From the NCBI GenBank assembly GCA_002049455.2, contig KV918805.1:248001-312000 (forward strand): a DNA stretch of 64,000 bases, written 5' to 3'. Below the pieces are notes generated by a model that was not told where the DNA came from, searched no databases, and saw only the letters and a program-made list of their open reading frames with translations. Shown one piece after another: positions 33,501 to 44,215 of this stretch (its first letter is position 1; each line of letters begins with the position of its first letter). Made by a program: the position numbers and the translations under genes. Origin of the DNA: Porphyra umbilicalis (lineage: Eukaryota; Rhodophyta; Bangiophyceae; Bangiales; Bangiaceae).

Positions 33501-34251
33501 CCGCAATCGCGGCCACCTTGTCCTGTCTCTGCTTCTTGGCCTTGAGCTCTGGGCAATCGTGAGAGATGTGCCCAAACTTATGGCAGTAGTAGCACTCGAT
33601 CTTGGAGAGGTCATAACGGCGGCCTTGACCTCGATAGTTTGCGCCGACGAGTGCCATGTCGCCAATGCGCTTGGTTGACGGTGACTTGTCCGCCAGCCGC
33701 CGCTCCTCCTGAAGCAAGCGGCTCTTGACAAAGTCGAGGCTCAGCTCGTCCTCGCCCTTGGCGTCGAGAGCCACCAGCAGGTTCTCGTACTTGGACGTCA
33801 GCCCGTTGAGGACGCTCATGGCAACGTTCATCTCCGTCACCTTGCCGCCCATGGTCTTGAGGTTCTCGCCGAGGTTGCGCACGCGGTTGATGTAGCCCAG
33901 CATGCCCTCGCCGACGGTCATTTCGACGGTGTAGAACTCGCGTCGCGCCTTCATCTTGTTCATCAAACTCTTGCGCTGGAAGACACCATGCAGCGTCGAA
34001 CACATTTCCGCCGTCGTCTTGCAGCCCGCCACGTGCTCGAGCTGCTCAGATCCAAGGGTGAGCCCAGTGATGGCGCTCGCATTCGTGTCTCGACGCTTCC
34101 ACAAAGCCGACTCGCGGTCGTCCGCGTCCGTCGGCTTGCCGTCTTCGTCAAGCATGTCGTCCAGGTCGCGCAGCGCGAGGACCATCTTAATGCGCTGACG
34201 ACACTCGTGGAAATTCTTCTTCGTCGACTTGTCGATCTTGATGCTGCCCAT
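30272..34251 (-). pseudogene. Copia A gag-pol remnant
   Basis: Former single polyprotein now in at least four pieces: 34251-32524 (gag, zinc knuckle, protease, integrase start), 32412-31936, 31926-30988 (reverse transcriptase with YVDD) and 31114-30272 (RNase H). The protease site reads NSAAS instead of DSAAS. The integrase second aspartate is Glu (FENGGEY against SDNGGEY in copy B), and the catalytic Glu is Ala (NGVAARLN) followed directly by a TGA stop. A small duplication near 31,147 shifts the frame in the RNase H linker. It cannot encode a working integrase. Confidence 0.93.
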
Positions 34252-34420
34252 TCCCGGCAGCGCCTCCGTCTATGATGTCTTCTTGTCGTAGCACCCGACC
34301 TTTCCGAGCCGTGCGCCTTGACCGTCACGTCCTTGAACCACCTTGACCTCGTCTTCTTCGCACTTGCCGCAACCGCCGCGACACTGCCTGGCACACCTTA
34401 CTCTTGCCACAGCCGAGGCG

Positions 34421-34434
34421 CTGGGCCCATACCC
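34421..34434 (-). other. Primer-binding site, Copia A
   Basis: Abuts the 5' LTR. On the plus strand it reads CTGGGCCCATACCC, one base different from the copy B site and from the eukaryotic initiator tRNA anticodon arm. Confidence 0.7.
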
Positions 34435-34852
34435 TGTTGAAACGCAGTGGGGATAGGGGTTGGGGGACCACGGTGAAGTGGTTGAGTGGCTTGAGCATGT
34501 GTGTGTGTGTGCGAACGTGCTTTGTTGGTTGTCCTCAGGTTCGCCCGCCTCTCCCAACCGACAGCACCTCTCAGATAGTCCCCACCGGCCCAAGTGCTCC
34601 CCCCTCTCGCGCCCGCACCGACGCCCACGCCCTCGCACCAAATCGAATCACTCACCAAATCAAAATCCACTAGAGCAAAGCGAAGATCAAATCCAAAACA
34701 CGCCAAAAGTAACGCCCCAAGCTGACCCAACACGAATGTGTGCAACTTGACCACGTCTCGCAAAGGTACCATCTGCGGTACCATAGGGGTCACCGACCAT
34801 CATCCATCCGCGAACCGCCAGTGAAGTTGGCGACGAGCATCACAGTCTAACA
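34435..34852 (-). repeat. 5' LTR of Copia A
   Basis: 418 bp, TGTTG at the low-coordinate end and TAACA at the other. Direct partner of 29715-30132, with AAAAT duplications outside the pair. Confidence 0.95.
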
Positions 34853-34857
34853 AAAAT

Positions 34858-36334
34858 ATCTTCTGTCATCGCCTTCCCTCGCTGTAATGTGCGGACGTCA
34901 CTTACACGGTGCCTGGCCGGTGGAATGAGCTAGCACCACGAGCCCTTCTCTCCACTGTACTGGTTCATGGGGCAACTGATAGAGGTAGCCCGTGATCTGG
35001 TCCACTGGACCATAGACCTGGACCGACAGGTTTGAAGCGGTCCTTCTTTTCTCAGTGCACATGAGTGATACGAAAGTATAAGAGAGTTCATGGAAGGCAC
35101 TGCGTGTAAGGAGGGGGATGAAGAATGTAAGTAAGAGCTACACACACGGTGACGAGACCACCGCTGCTACACCTCTGCCTTTTTCCTGCGCTTCATTCAG
35201 CTTGCACTGTGTATCCAAGAATAAACACAACAGATTTCTGTACACCCGTAACCCACACTCCTACGGAACTGCAGTCGTCGATATCCGCCGAGGTGCTTGC
35301 ACCGGGGTTGTCTAGGGTCGCGATCACATTGGATGATCAGTACCAGTGGGAGGCAAGAGACAACGGTCGGGAGGCTGGCAAATCGACCAGGGTTGCTCGA
35401 TGGATGCGTCACTTAACCCGCGTAATAGCGTGCCCACCCCGACCACCCCCGACTGCAGTGTTGCGGTCTGGCAGGGAGAGTATCGCGGGAGTCGTGGGTG
35501 TCCAAGATATTTCGACCGTTACGGAGACCACCATTAGTCTCAAGAACTGCTCTCATCTACCACTGGGTAGCCTCCGCCCGGATGTCCCACTTCCTGACTG
35601 CCTTGACTCCCCCAGCTGGTCAATCGCTCTCCATACTTCAAGTGTTTGCTGTGATGATGTTCCGTTTATAGAACACCCGGCCACTATTTATGTGAGCGTA
35701 CAGTTTCCGTTCTGTGGGCCCCAGCAGTGGTCAAAACCCGCTCCTCTGCCTCATGAAGGCGCTCATGTAGTACTCAATTTATCATCCCGGCCGCCCCTGC
35801 CCCAGTCTCAGGGGCCAGTGACTGTGCAACGATTCTAGCACGACCGGCATTGCCCCCTTCTACTCAGCGGCGCAGCTGGATGCCGTATACCTGGGGCACT
35901 ACCCACCACCAGTAGGCATCGGGCTGCTGCCTTGCTAGGCCTGGGTCACGCCGCTCCAAGGCTGTGAGTGACTCCTGTTGCCCGCTTGTAAGCACTTGAG
36001 CAGACGGCAGGTGCGAGTGATGAGTGAACTTCTGCGCTGGTGTACTCCTTGCTCAGCGTTCCAGGCCGGTAGAGGCTCTTGGTCAGGCTTTGTGCAGCGT
36101 CTGTGCGGGGGTGAATCGGCCGTCGAGAGGCGATGGGATGGACAGTGCCATTTGTTTTCTCAACGTTCTCGTACTTATATACGTCCGGATCGATCTACTC
36201 TCCGGATGAGATCTTATGGAAGTTTCTGACGAACAGCTAATCGCAGGGTTCCGCTTGCACACGGCCCGTGGACGGCCATCAGCGCGATGTATGGCGATCA
36301 CTCTGGGCACGAAATCAAGTTCTTTTTCTGTCTA
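34858..36334 (+). other. Lower-GC unique region; possible 229-codon frame
   Basis: A plus-strand frame 35149-35838 has ordinary residue composition but opens with GTG and no ATG, so I do not call it a gene. Nothing else was recognised. If there is an exon here, the pyrimidine-rich stretch at ~35,170-35,200 would be the place to look for an acceptor. Confidence 0.3.
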
Positions 36335-36733
36335 TTGCTGATCTCCGAATTTTGTCCTGGGGGACAGAGACAGAGACTGACTCTGAATAAGAGCACTCTA
36401 TTGGTTTAAAACGACAGTAAGAAGGCATCGAAGCCAATAGAAAGCCCGCATTCTGTGCCAGGACCTTGCATCGAGCAGAACTCACTGTTTGTTGCCGCTT
36501 GATCCGCTTTTCTTGGCATTGAGCAAGCTGCCCACGCGAGATCTTGAGAATTTCTACTGTCTCCTCGCCAGAAGTGCAGATGAGAGGAGGAGCTGATGTT
36601 GATTTCCAGGCTGCATGGGCACATGTAAGAAATCAGGAGCACCAAGTCAGTCCCAGGGGCGCATCTGATTGGTGGAGAGAGTCGGTCCGCAAGTCAGTCT
36701 CTGTCCACCAGGACAAAATTCGGGGATCAGCAA
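36335..36733. mobile_element. MITE copy 1 (TA target site)
   Basis: 399 bp bounded by inverted repeats: TTGCTGATCTCCGAATTTTG at the left, and GGGGATCAGCAA closing the right end. The inverted similarity extends ~45 bp with an indel. TA dinucleotides at 36333-36334 and 36734-36735 are the probable target duplication, as in Tc1/mariner-derived MITEs. No coding capacity. A second copy is at 57951-58340. Confidence 0.88.
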
Positions 36734-36735
36734 TA

Positions 36736-37338
36736 ATGGCAACAGTCCACTAGCGAATGACTGTCTTGTAATGGTGGTCTCCTGCCTCCTATTGCACGCG
36801 TCTGCCGCTGCCACTTAGAAAGATAACGCTAGATTAGAAGCCGCGTAGCTGCATGTCCAGCAGGCCAATATGCGACGCCTACGAAACAGACCAGCGTAGG
36901 GAATGTCGTTTCAGCCGCGATAGTACGGGAGGGACATCCTCCTCTCTTTTCTTGCCAGATTGTTTCTTGTTCTCTGCCACCATCGAGCAGCTGCTTCCAC
37001 CGCGTCCGTTTCTGCTCCCTCCCGACCAATGTTGTTCCGATTGCTGTAGTAGGCCGCCTCCAGTGATAGAGTTGCCCGGCGGCCTCAGCTCTTTCAGAAT
37101 GCGACTTGCCTGGCCGCTGCGCCACCATATGCCTTGTCCTTTGTGCTGATAGTCCACGCAATGCGGTAACAGTAGTCGGGTTGCCACGTTGACGCACCAC
37201 GTTTCCGTCCTGGCAATCATAGCATTCCTTCAGCTCTTTTCTCCAGTGACAAAGTCAGAAATGAATCAAGAGAAGATGTGTTTCCGTCCTCCCCGAACAC
37301 ATGACGACTCTTGCAGATTAAAAAACAGATACATACCA
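36736..37338. other. Intergenic, nothing recognised
   Basis: Mixed composition, short frames only, no repeats found. Confidence 0.4.
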
Positions 37339-39650
37339 CTAGTCACTCCCGCCATCCTCCCCCACCTTCATGACCGCCGTCGTCTGCAACACAATACAGC
37401 TGTCGTGGGGCTCACACATCGGTCGCGTGTCGCACGTCGCCAGCCGCTCCTTCGGGAAGCGGCGCTCATGGAAGTAAATGTGCCCAGGTACAACCCCGAC
37501 GTCAACGTATATGGCCACCATGTCTGACAGCACCGGATGTCCATGGAGCATTGTGCGCTCGAAGAACGCCTCTGCCTCCGCGACGTTAACGCCCGTCGCG
37601 CTGAACAACGCACATAAGCCCGAGATCGTGCAGAGCATGCCTCTCCTCTTGCCGCCAGCGACGCCCATGCTTCCAGCACCGCTATCCGTCGTAGTGGGTG
37701 AGGCGCGGCGCGCCGTCGGCACGTCGACTCCGCGGCGCCTGGCTTCGGCGGCCGCAGCGCCACCACCAGCTGCCGGCGCAGAGGGGACTGTCACAGCAAA
37801 GGCAGCGGCCTGCGCCACTGCCGCGCCGGCTGTGCGGCTCACCTCAGCTGCCGACGACTGACGGCCACTCGCAGCGCGCGACGCCGGCGACGGGCGGCCC
37901 GTGGGCTTGGCAGGCGGGTTCACATCGCGGGCGAGGCTGCCGAGAACTTGGAAGGAGTTTTGCGTCGACGCAGGAGTAGCGTCAGGAAAAGGTCTGGCGA
38001 AGCGCACGGCGCTAGCCGCAGGTATGGGCGCAATGGGAATGACGCGGGGCGCCGAAGTAGCAGCGATAGCGGCGGCCGCTCGAGCAGCAGCTCCTGCGGC
38101 CTAAGCCGCCGCCAGCCGTGCGGCGACCTCAGCCGCCGCCTCTGCCGCCGACCAGTGCTCCGCCTTTTGCGCCATGTAGACAGTTGACCAAAGTCCGGTG
38201 CGTCAGGGTCTCCTTGTCGTGCAGCAGCATGATGCCGGCCACCGGCTTGTCGATTTGCACCGACAGGGATGGCATCGCCTCGAGCGTGATGACCTTTTCG
38301 CCGTCAGCGTCCTGGTCGCGGCTACTCTTGATGGTCATCGTGAGCCGCTCGGGCATAATGACCTTCAGGGGCCAGATGGCGTCCAGCTCGAAGGTAACGC
38401 TTGGGTCCGCCGACACCTTGTACGGCCACCACGGCAACAGAGAGAGCTGGATGATCTTTAAGCTGCACTTCTGCTCGGCCGCCACGACGCTGATAATGGA
38501 CTTGAATGCGACGCGCACGCGCTGCGCCTTGTGGTCCATGAGCGCCAGCACCTTGGTCGAGTGGCGGATGACCACCTTGGATGGTTTGATGACTGCGGGC
38601 GCTTCTTGGGACTCGATGAGTGCAGAAGGGGGCGGCACTCCGACACCCGGTTGCACGTTCACAGATTCGTCGTCGGCCTAAATCTTGCGACCACCCTCTG
38701 CGGGAACCTGGTGGTCGTCAAATTCCGTGTCGCCGTACTCAGTCTCGACGTCCTCCAAAGGAGGCACGCCGCCAACGAGGGGCACGTCACCAATAGCTTA
38801 CGAATCACCAACGGGAACCACATCACCAACAGCCGGCACGCCACCGACAGGGGGCACAGCCCCCACAGGGAGCACCTCCGGGGAGCCACTCGGACGCCTC
38901 CTGGTGGCTCTGCCCTGGGAACCCATCAGCAAGTCGACACGTGGATGACCGAGTTTCTCGTCAACCTCTTCGTCGGTGACGGCGTACGAGGCGTTGCTTG
39001 GAGAGGCACGTGAAGGTCGAGCGCCCGCGTTGCCGCTTGGCGTCGCCAACATGGAAGCAGAAGAAGAACTGGCCAGCGCTTGCGCCGCCGGCGCGACCAA
39101 TCAGGCGCGCGGGTTAAGCTGCACAGTAGCGTTGACAACCGAGCCGGCCGGAGGGGGCGCAACGTGTGCGTCGCCGACCGGCACGCCGTCGCCAATGAAA
39201 GCAGGCGGGGGACAGTCCATCGCCGCACCCGCCTTCACCAGCCCCTCCAGCGAGCGCTGCGCGTGCTGCGGCTGCCACTTGAGGCGGAGAATCTCGGGGT
39301 TGCCCGCCATGCCAGAGCCGTGGAGGAATTCACTTGGTATCACCGACGTTGTTGACCCCCGACGCGAAGACGCTCATGCGAATATTGGAGCAGACTTGCT
39401 CGATGATGCGCGCCGCACCAATCACCATGCCCTCACCCTGGGAGACGTGAGTAGGCACCCGTCCCACCCCAGCCAGAGCCGCCATGATTTCGCCCAGCCG
39501 CAGGACCTCGCCGTCGGCGACTCGTACGGCGATGGGAGTCGCGCCGGCCCTGGCTCGGCTACGCGTCGTCGTTACCCGCGATGACACAGCGGGGGAGGTA
39601 GTTATGGGAGACGGGGGGGGCACGGTGGCTACAAAGGCATGAGCCGCCAT
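37339..39650 (-). pseudogene. Decayed gene of unknown family
   Basis: Minus-strand coding trace beginning at ATG 39648-39650 in strong context (A at -3, G at +4). The natural-looking protein stretches are interrupted by a frame change near 39,335-39,345, TGA at about 39,101, TAA at 38798-38800, TAG at 38678-38680, a frame change near 38,165 and TAG at 38101-38103. The last part is open to 37339. Recognisable features: short tandem VPPVGGVPAVGDV-like repeats (~38,800-38,860), a globular middle with alternating hydrophobic strands (VTFELDAIWPLKVIMPE), an Ala-rich linker, and a C-terminal block with MVAIYVDVGVVPGHIYFHE. I do not recognise the family. Ordinary composition across all pieces argues for one former gene rather than chance frames. 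Confidence 0.6.
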
Positions 39651-39858
39651 TGTAGTGGGCAGGTGGGGCGGTGGGCGAATAGGGGGAGGGGGGAGACGAA
39701 AGAAAGTTTGAGAAGTGGGGTGGGAGGGGAGGGTAAGCAGAGACAAGGTAGAAAAGTCGGGTTGCGGTGGAGCACGGGCGCGGGAGGTGGTGTGACAGCT
39801 GCACCCGACCATCACCCACCAAAGCAGGTGTCAATAGATACAGGCATGATGGTCGCCC

Positions 39859-40563
39859 ATGCCGTGGCAGCAGCAGACAGGCATGGCGCCAGAGACGCCG
39901 GGAAAGAGCGGCACAAGTGCCGCGCGGGGCACGGCAGCTCCGAGAGCGGGAAAAGAGACGAGATACGAACAGTTCCCTCACCCACTCCAGGCAATGTACG
40001 CTAAGGGAGCAGCGAAGGACAAGAAAGTCGCCATTGCCCGCAGGGTCCCCACCATAGGGGCAATTGGAACATCAAGCAGCGGCAAACCACCCCCCGCGAT
40101 GGCAGCCGCTGGGTGCGCCACAAAAGGCGCATGTCTGCCCGAGGCGGGGCCCCATCGGGCGCCAGCCGCCGGCGCGCCAAACCAACCCCCCCCCACAGCG
40201 CCCGCTGGCGGCGACGAGAGGGGCGCCCAACCGCTGCGCACGCCGCTCCAAGGGACGGGGACCGCCGGCGCGCCAAACCACCTCCCCCCCCACAGCGCCC
40301 GCTGGCAGCGACGAGAGGGGCGCCCAGCCGCTGTACATCCCGCTGCCAGGGACGGCGGCCGCCGGCGCGCCAAACCATCCCCCCCCCCCACAGCGCCCGC
40401 TGGCGGCCACGAGAGGGGCGCCCAACCACGCCAGACGCCGCTCCCAGTGGCGCTGACCGCCGCCGAGCCAAACCAACCCCCCCCCACAGCACCCACCGGC
40501 CGCCGTACCGACCGATCCTCGGCGACCACAGCGGCGGGTGCGTCAAAAAAGCGCGCCTGGTGA
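39859..40563 (+). CDS. Hypothetical protein with tandem-repeat C-terminus
   Basis: ATG-started frame of 234 codons. The first ~105 residues look ordinary and Lys/Ala-rich (MYAKGAAKDKKVAIARRV). The rest is translated 97-bp tandem repeat and Pro-rich. It starts about 210 bp from, and divergent to, the decayed gene at 39650. No domain is recognised. The repeat is open on both strands, so only the N-terminal part counts as evidence. Confidence 0.35.
   Translation: MPWQQQTGMAPETPGKSGTSAARGTAAPRAGKETRYEQFPHPLQAMYAKGAAKDKKVAIARRVPTIGAIGTSSSGKPPPAMAAAGCATKGACLPEAGPHRAPAAGAPNQPPPTAPAGGDERGAQPLRTPLQGTGTAGAPNHLPPHSARWQRREGRPAAVHPAARDGGRRRAKPSPPPTAPAGGHERGAQPRQTPLPVALTAAEPNQPPPTAPTGRRTDRSSATTAAGASKKRAW
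40160..40500. repeat. ~97-bp tandem repeat, about 3.5 copies
   Basis: The anchor GGCGCGCCAAACC recurs at 40171, 40267, 40364 and, diverged, near 40462, giving periods of 96-98 bp. Each unit has a C run followed by CACAGCGCCCGCTGGC and GAGAGGGGCGCCCA. Confidence 0.85.
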
Positions 40564-40599
40564 GGGCGCCAACCCCCATGGATGCTCCATGTTGCGCCC

Positions 40600-42340
40600 G
40601 CCCCCATGGCTGCTCTCACGGGGTGCCGCACAGAACTGGCGCAGTGCACAGCGCGCATGAACGAGTCGTGCGAATCTGGCATTTGCCAGTTAGATGACAT
40701 GTGGACCCTGTGGATGAAGCGTAGCTGCAACAATAATTGGAGGTTGGTGCCGTGATGCAACGACGACGTCCCATTGGACGGCGGCGAATGTCGATCATCG
40801 ACATTCGCACCCTCCTTCACTCCATGAGCTTCGCCGGCGCCACGCGACGACGGCGACGCCACCCCCCCCTCCCGTCGCTTGCGCCTCCTCGGCCGGCGCA
40901 TGCCGGGGTTGAGGGGTGGCTGCGCCGCTGGACTTTTCCACCGCCACGCCCGTCGTCGCTGCGCGGCCGCTTGCCCCGCCCACCAGCCGCAACGCTTCCA
41001 CCCCGCCAGGCGGCTGTCGACTGCGCCGGCGCCCTGTCGCGGCCTCATTGGCGCCGCCGGCCGCAACGCCGCAGCCGCATTCGCCGAGTTCGGCGGCCAA
41101 GGGGGCGCACGCCGCAGTTGGCGCCGCTGTGCCGCCCCTCGCCGCCGCAGCCGCACGCGCCACGCCCCCACGCCCCGCGACACTAATGGCGCCCCCCCTA
41201 CCCGCCCCCGCTCGCGGCTCGTCGGCCGTTGCGGGTCCATGGGGCGGGAGGGAGGACGGGCCGCACGTCGGTGCCGCTGAGAGCGCCGCCGTCGCCGCGT
41301 CTCTCTCCTTGCCCGCCGCCTTGCCTCAGCGCGCGGGTAATGGCGGCGAGGGGCCGCGGACCCGATCCTCCTCCTTTCAGCCGCCGCCGCTTTCCGCCTC
41401 ACTGCAGCCGGCCGCGGACCGCGCCGGCACGCCACCGCCAAATGTCGCCGCCGAACCGCCGCCGCCCGCCACCGCCCGCCCCCGCCGTCCCACCGCCAGT
41501 CGCCGGGGCCCCCGGCCAACTGGAACCAGCCCGTGCTGACGGTGGCCGCGGCGGCACCCGCGCAGACCCTACCGGCGACGCCGGGCGCGTCGCGGCCCAC
41601 CGCTCCGGCGGGCCGGCGTATCCGCGGCCGCCACAGGTGCGCCCTGCCGCCGGAACCTTCGCCACCACGGCGCCGACGGTCCGCCGCGGCTACCGTCCCC
41701 GCGGCGGCCTCCGACACCGCTTCCACTCCTCAGCGGCGCCAGCGGACACTGCCGTGTCCGAAGCCTCGGCCGCGACTCACAGCGGCCGCCCCCACCGCCG
41801 CCCCGCTCCCCCCCCCCCCCCCCTCCCCCAGCCGCCGCCGTCTCCTGCGAAGCCACAGCCACCGCCAACACCAGCGCCACCGCAGTGGCCACGACCAGAG
41901 TTGGGGCCAACGCGCGGGCGGCGGGGGTGGGGAATGGGCGCCGGCCGCCAGGGGTGCCCTTCGCAGCCACCGGTGGTGGGGGTTGGAGCCTCTTCCGCTC
42001 CCTCAAGTGCTCTGGGGGCATTCATGGGAGAAGAGGCCACCGCCAACCAATCATATTGCTGGAACCACGAGGGTAGACGAGCAGAACAATGCGTACATGG
42101 CTCTCATCCGATGAAAATGGTCTCAAAACTCCTCGCCGCAGGGCAGAACCACGGTCAGCGTCAGAGTCCATTTGATACTGTCACCGCAGTGCGGCATCAG
42201 CCAATCAGAGGCCGATTTCACTTGCAAGATTGCTGGCGATCCGCACAGAGCCTTGCATCGGGATCGAACGCGACCTCGAAGATGAGGCAGATTCTTTCCT
42301 TCGGAGCTCTTTCTGACAGTGATCTCGTCTGAGTAGCTTG
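40600..42340. other. GC-rich low complexity, coding undecidable
   Basis: Long Ala/Pro/Arg-rich frames lie on both strands, including 582 codons on minus from 41726. None has a recognised domain. A C run at 41809-41824 would interrupt plus-strand frames. No gene called. Confidence 0.4.
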
Positions 42341-42344
42341 CGGG

Positions 42345-42420
42345 CGTGGCCCACCCCTAGTTTTTCGTCGCGGGAAACATCCGCATTAGGAGGACATAGT
42401 GGCACTATATTACGGGGTCG
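42345..42420 (+). repeat. Dispersed ~60-bp repeat, copy 1
   Basis: Shares CGGGAAACATCCG, then ATTAGGAG and GGCAC-ATATT-CG with 44155-44215 in the same orientation, with small indels. Boundaries and nature are unknown. Confidence 0.55.
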
Positions 42421-43619
42421 CAGCCTACTAAAGCGCCACCAGCAAGCCCTGGTCGCACTCCTGTCAAGTACAAGGTTATCCGGCCTCGACGCTGTTTCTC
42501 GGGAAATGTTTCGCGTCACAGAGGAACTGAGGACCTCGGTTTCGCCGTGTGCACTCTTGCCGAAACCGGGAACTGGTCACTGCAGCCCGGGAAGCATGCC
42601 CGGGATATGCCGTTAAGGCAGGTGTCGGCGCAGCGGATATCCCTTATCCGCCGTGCGGTGCCGCACGGAGCGTGCCCGAGCTCGTCTGTCTCCGTCCCCT
42701 TCTGTTTCCTTCCAGTTGCTGCTGACTTGCGACCCGCCCCGCCGTGCCTGTGGCCACCTACTTTCGCGCTTCCTTGCCGCCTCCTCTTCTTTCTCTTTTT
42801 CGCCCTCTTTTGTCCTCCGTCGTCTCTCCCCCGAGGACATGGCCGGCATCAGCGGCACCCGTCCCCGCCACGGGTCGGGCGGCTAAGGCGGAGGTCGGGT
42901 CGCGGCAAGCGGTCGCCGCCGCCGCCGTCGCCGGCACCGACGGCGTGGTCGCCGCCGCCGTCGGCGTGGTCGCCGCTATTGCTGGCGGCAAATTGGCGGC
43001 GCCTGGAACCTCGTATGGCGGACGACAGGGGGGGGTTGGCGGTGCCGCGGAGCGTGGTGGGGGTGGCCCGGTCACTCGCACCGGTGGGCCCGTCGACGGT
43101 AGCGGCGGCCGCCGTCGAGGGCGACAGCATGCCCCCGGCGCCGGCGGTGGCGGTGCGGCTCGGCGGTGACGCCCCCCCCCCCCCAACACCCCCACCCCCC
43201 TTTTCTTGCATTCGGGACGTTTGAAAAACGTTGTGGGGTCGCGCCCCCCCCCCCCGTCTGCCACCACGGGTGGCGGCGGGGGCCGCAAGACGAATCGCGG
43301 CCGATGAGCGGGCGCTGCCGCCATTGCCGTGGTGGTGGGCACCCTCCTCACGGCGGCCGTCATGACGACGATCCGCGGGGTGGTGGGTCACTGGGCGGCT
43401 GCGCGGCTGGGGGTGGGGGGTGTCCTCGCGTCGGGGAAGGTGGTGGCGGTCGGCATGATAGACGCGCGGCTACAATCAGACAGCCGCGCGCTGGGCGTGT
43501 GGGCTGCCAAGGCTGTCGCCGCGGTGGCCGCAGAGACGGCAGCGGCGGCTGTGGCAGCTGATCGGCGATGGAGTTTGACACCAGGTCGAGGCAAGCGGCG
43601 TGGCAGCATGTCGATGAAG

Positions 43620-44080
43620 GCGGGGTGGCGGTAGGTCTGTGGGGGCGGGGTGGCGGCCGGTCGGTGGGGGTGAGGTGGCCGCCGGTCGGCGCTGTCGGGG
43701 AAGCGCCAGGTCTGCGGGCGCAGCGGTGACAGCAGGTCGGCGCAGGCGGGGTGGCGGTAGGTCGGTGGGGACGGGGTGGCGGCTGGTCAGTGGGGACGGG
43801 TTGACAGCCGGTCGGTGGGGGTGGGGTGGCCGCCGGTCGGCGCTGTTGGGGTGGCGGCCGGTCTGCGGGGGCAGCGGTGACAGAAGCTCGGCGCTGTCGG
43901 GGTGGCGGCCAGTCGGTGGGGGCGGGGTGGCGGCCGGTCGGTTGGGATGGGGTGGCGGCCAGTTGGTGGGGCCGGGGTGGCGGCTGTTCGGTGGGGGCGG
44001 GGTGGCGGCCGGTCGGTGGGGCCGGGGTGGCTGCCGGTCGGTGGGGTCGGGGTGGCGGCCGGTCCGCGAGGGCTGCGATG
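43620..44080. repeat. 25-bp-type minisatellite, array 1
   Basis: Imperfect tandem units built on GGTGGCGGCCGGTCGGTGGG. The same family makes up 53690-54560. The sequences just before (GGCAGCA-GTCG-TGAAGG) and after (GCCGGGGA-CGCA, then GCCGGATGCG) the two arrays also match, so a larger unit has been duplicated. Confidence 0.85.
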
Positions 44081-44154
44081 ACGCCTTACATATTTTCTAA
44101 CTGCCGGGGAGCGCAGCGCAAACTGTCAGTTCGTTCGTTGTTGCGCCGGATGCG

Positions 44155-44215
44155 TCTCGGGAAACATCCGTATTAATAGGAGAAAGGGGCACAATATTGC
44201 GCGTGCGGGCTGCCG
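44155..44215 (+). repeat. Dispersed ~60-bp repeat, copy 2
   Basis: Partner of 42345-42420, same orientation. Confidence 0.55.

Larger units (their letters stand above)
29715..34852 (-). mobile_element. Copia LTR retrotransposon A, decayed
   Basis: LTRs of 418 bp at 29715-30132 and 34435-34852 flank a minus-strand gag-pol remnant. The 5-bp duplication AAAAT at 29710-29714 and 34853-34857 proves one insertion event. The right LTR keeps TGTTG at its start; the left has TGCTG. Right LTR ends CTAACA, left ends CCAATA. About a dozen or more LTR differences by eye show an older insertion. The interior has several stops and frame changes and a tandem duplication. Confidence 0.95.

Noticed and set aside
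35149..35838. 229-codon plus-strand frame
   Set aside because: Starts at GTG, no domain, and length is not remarkable for this composition.
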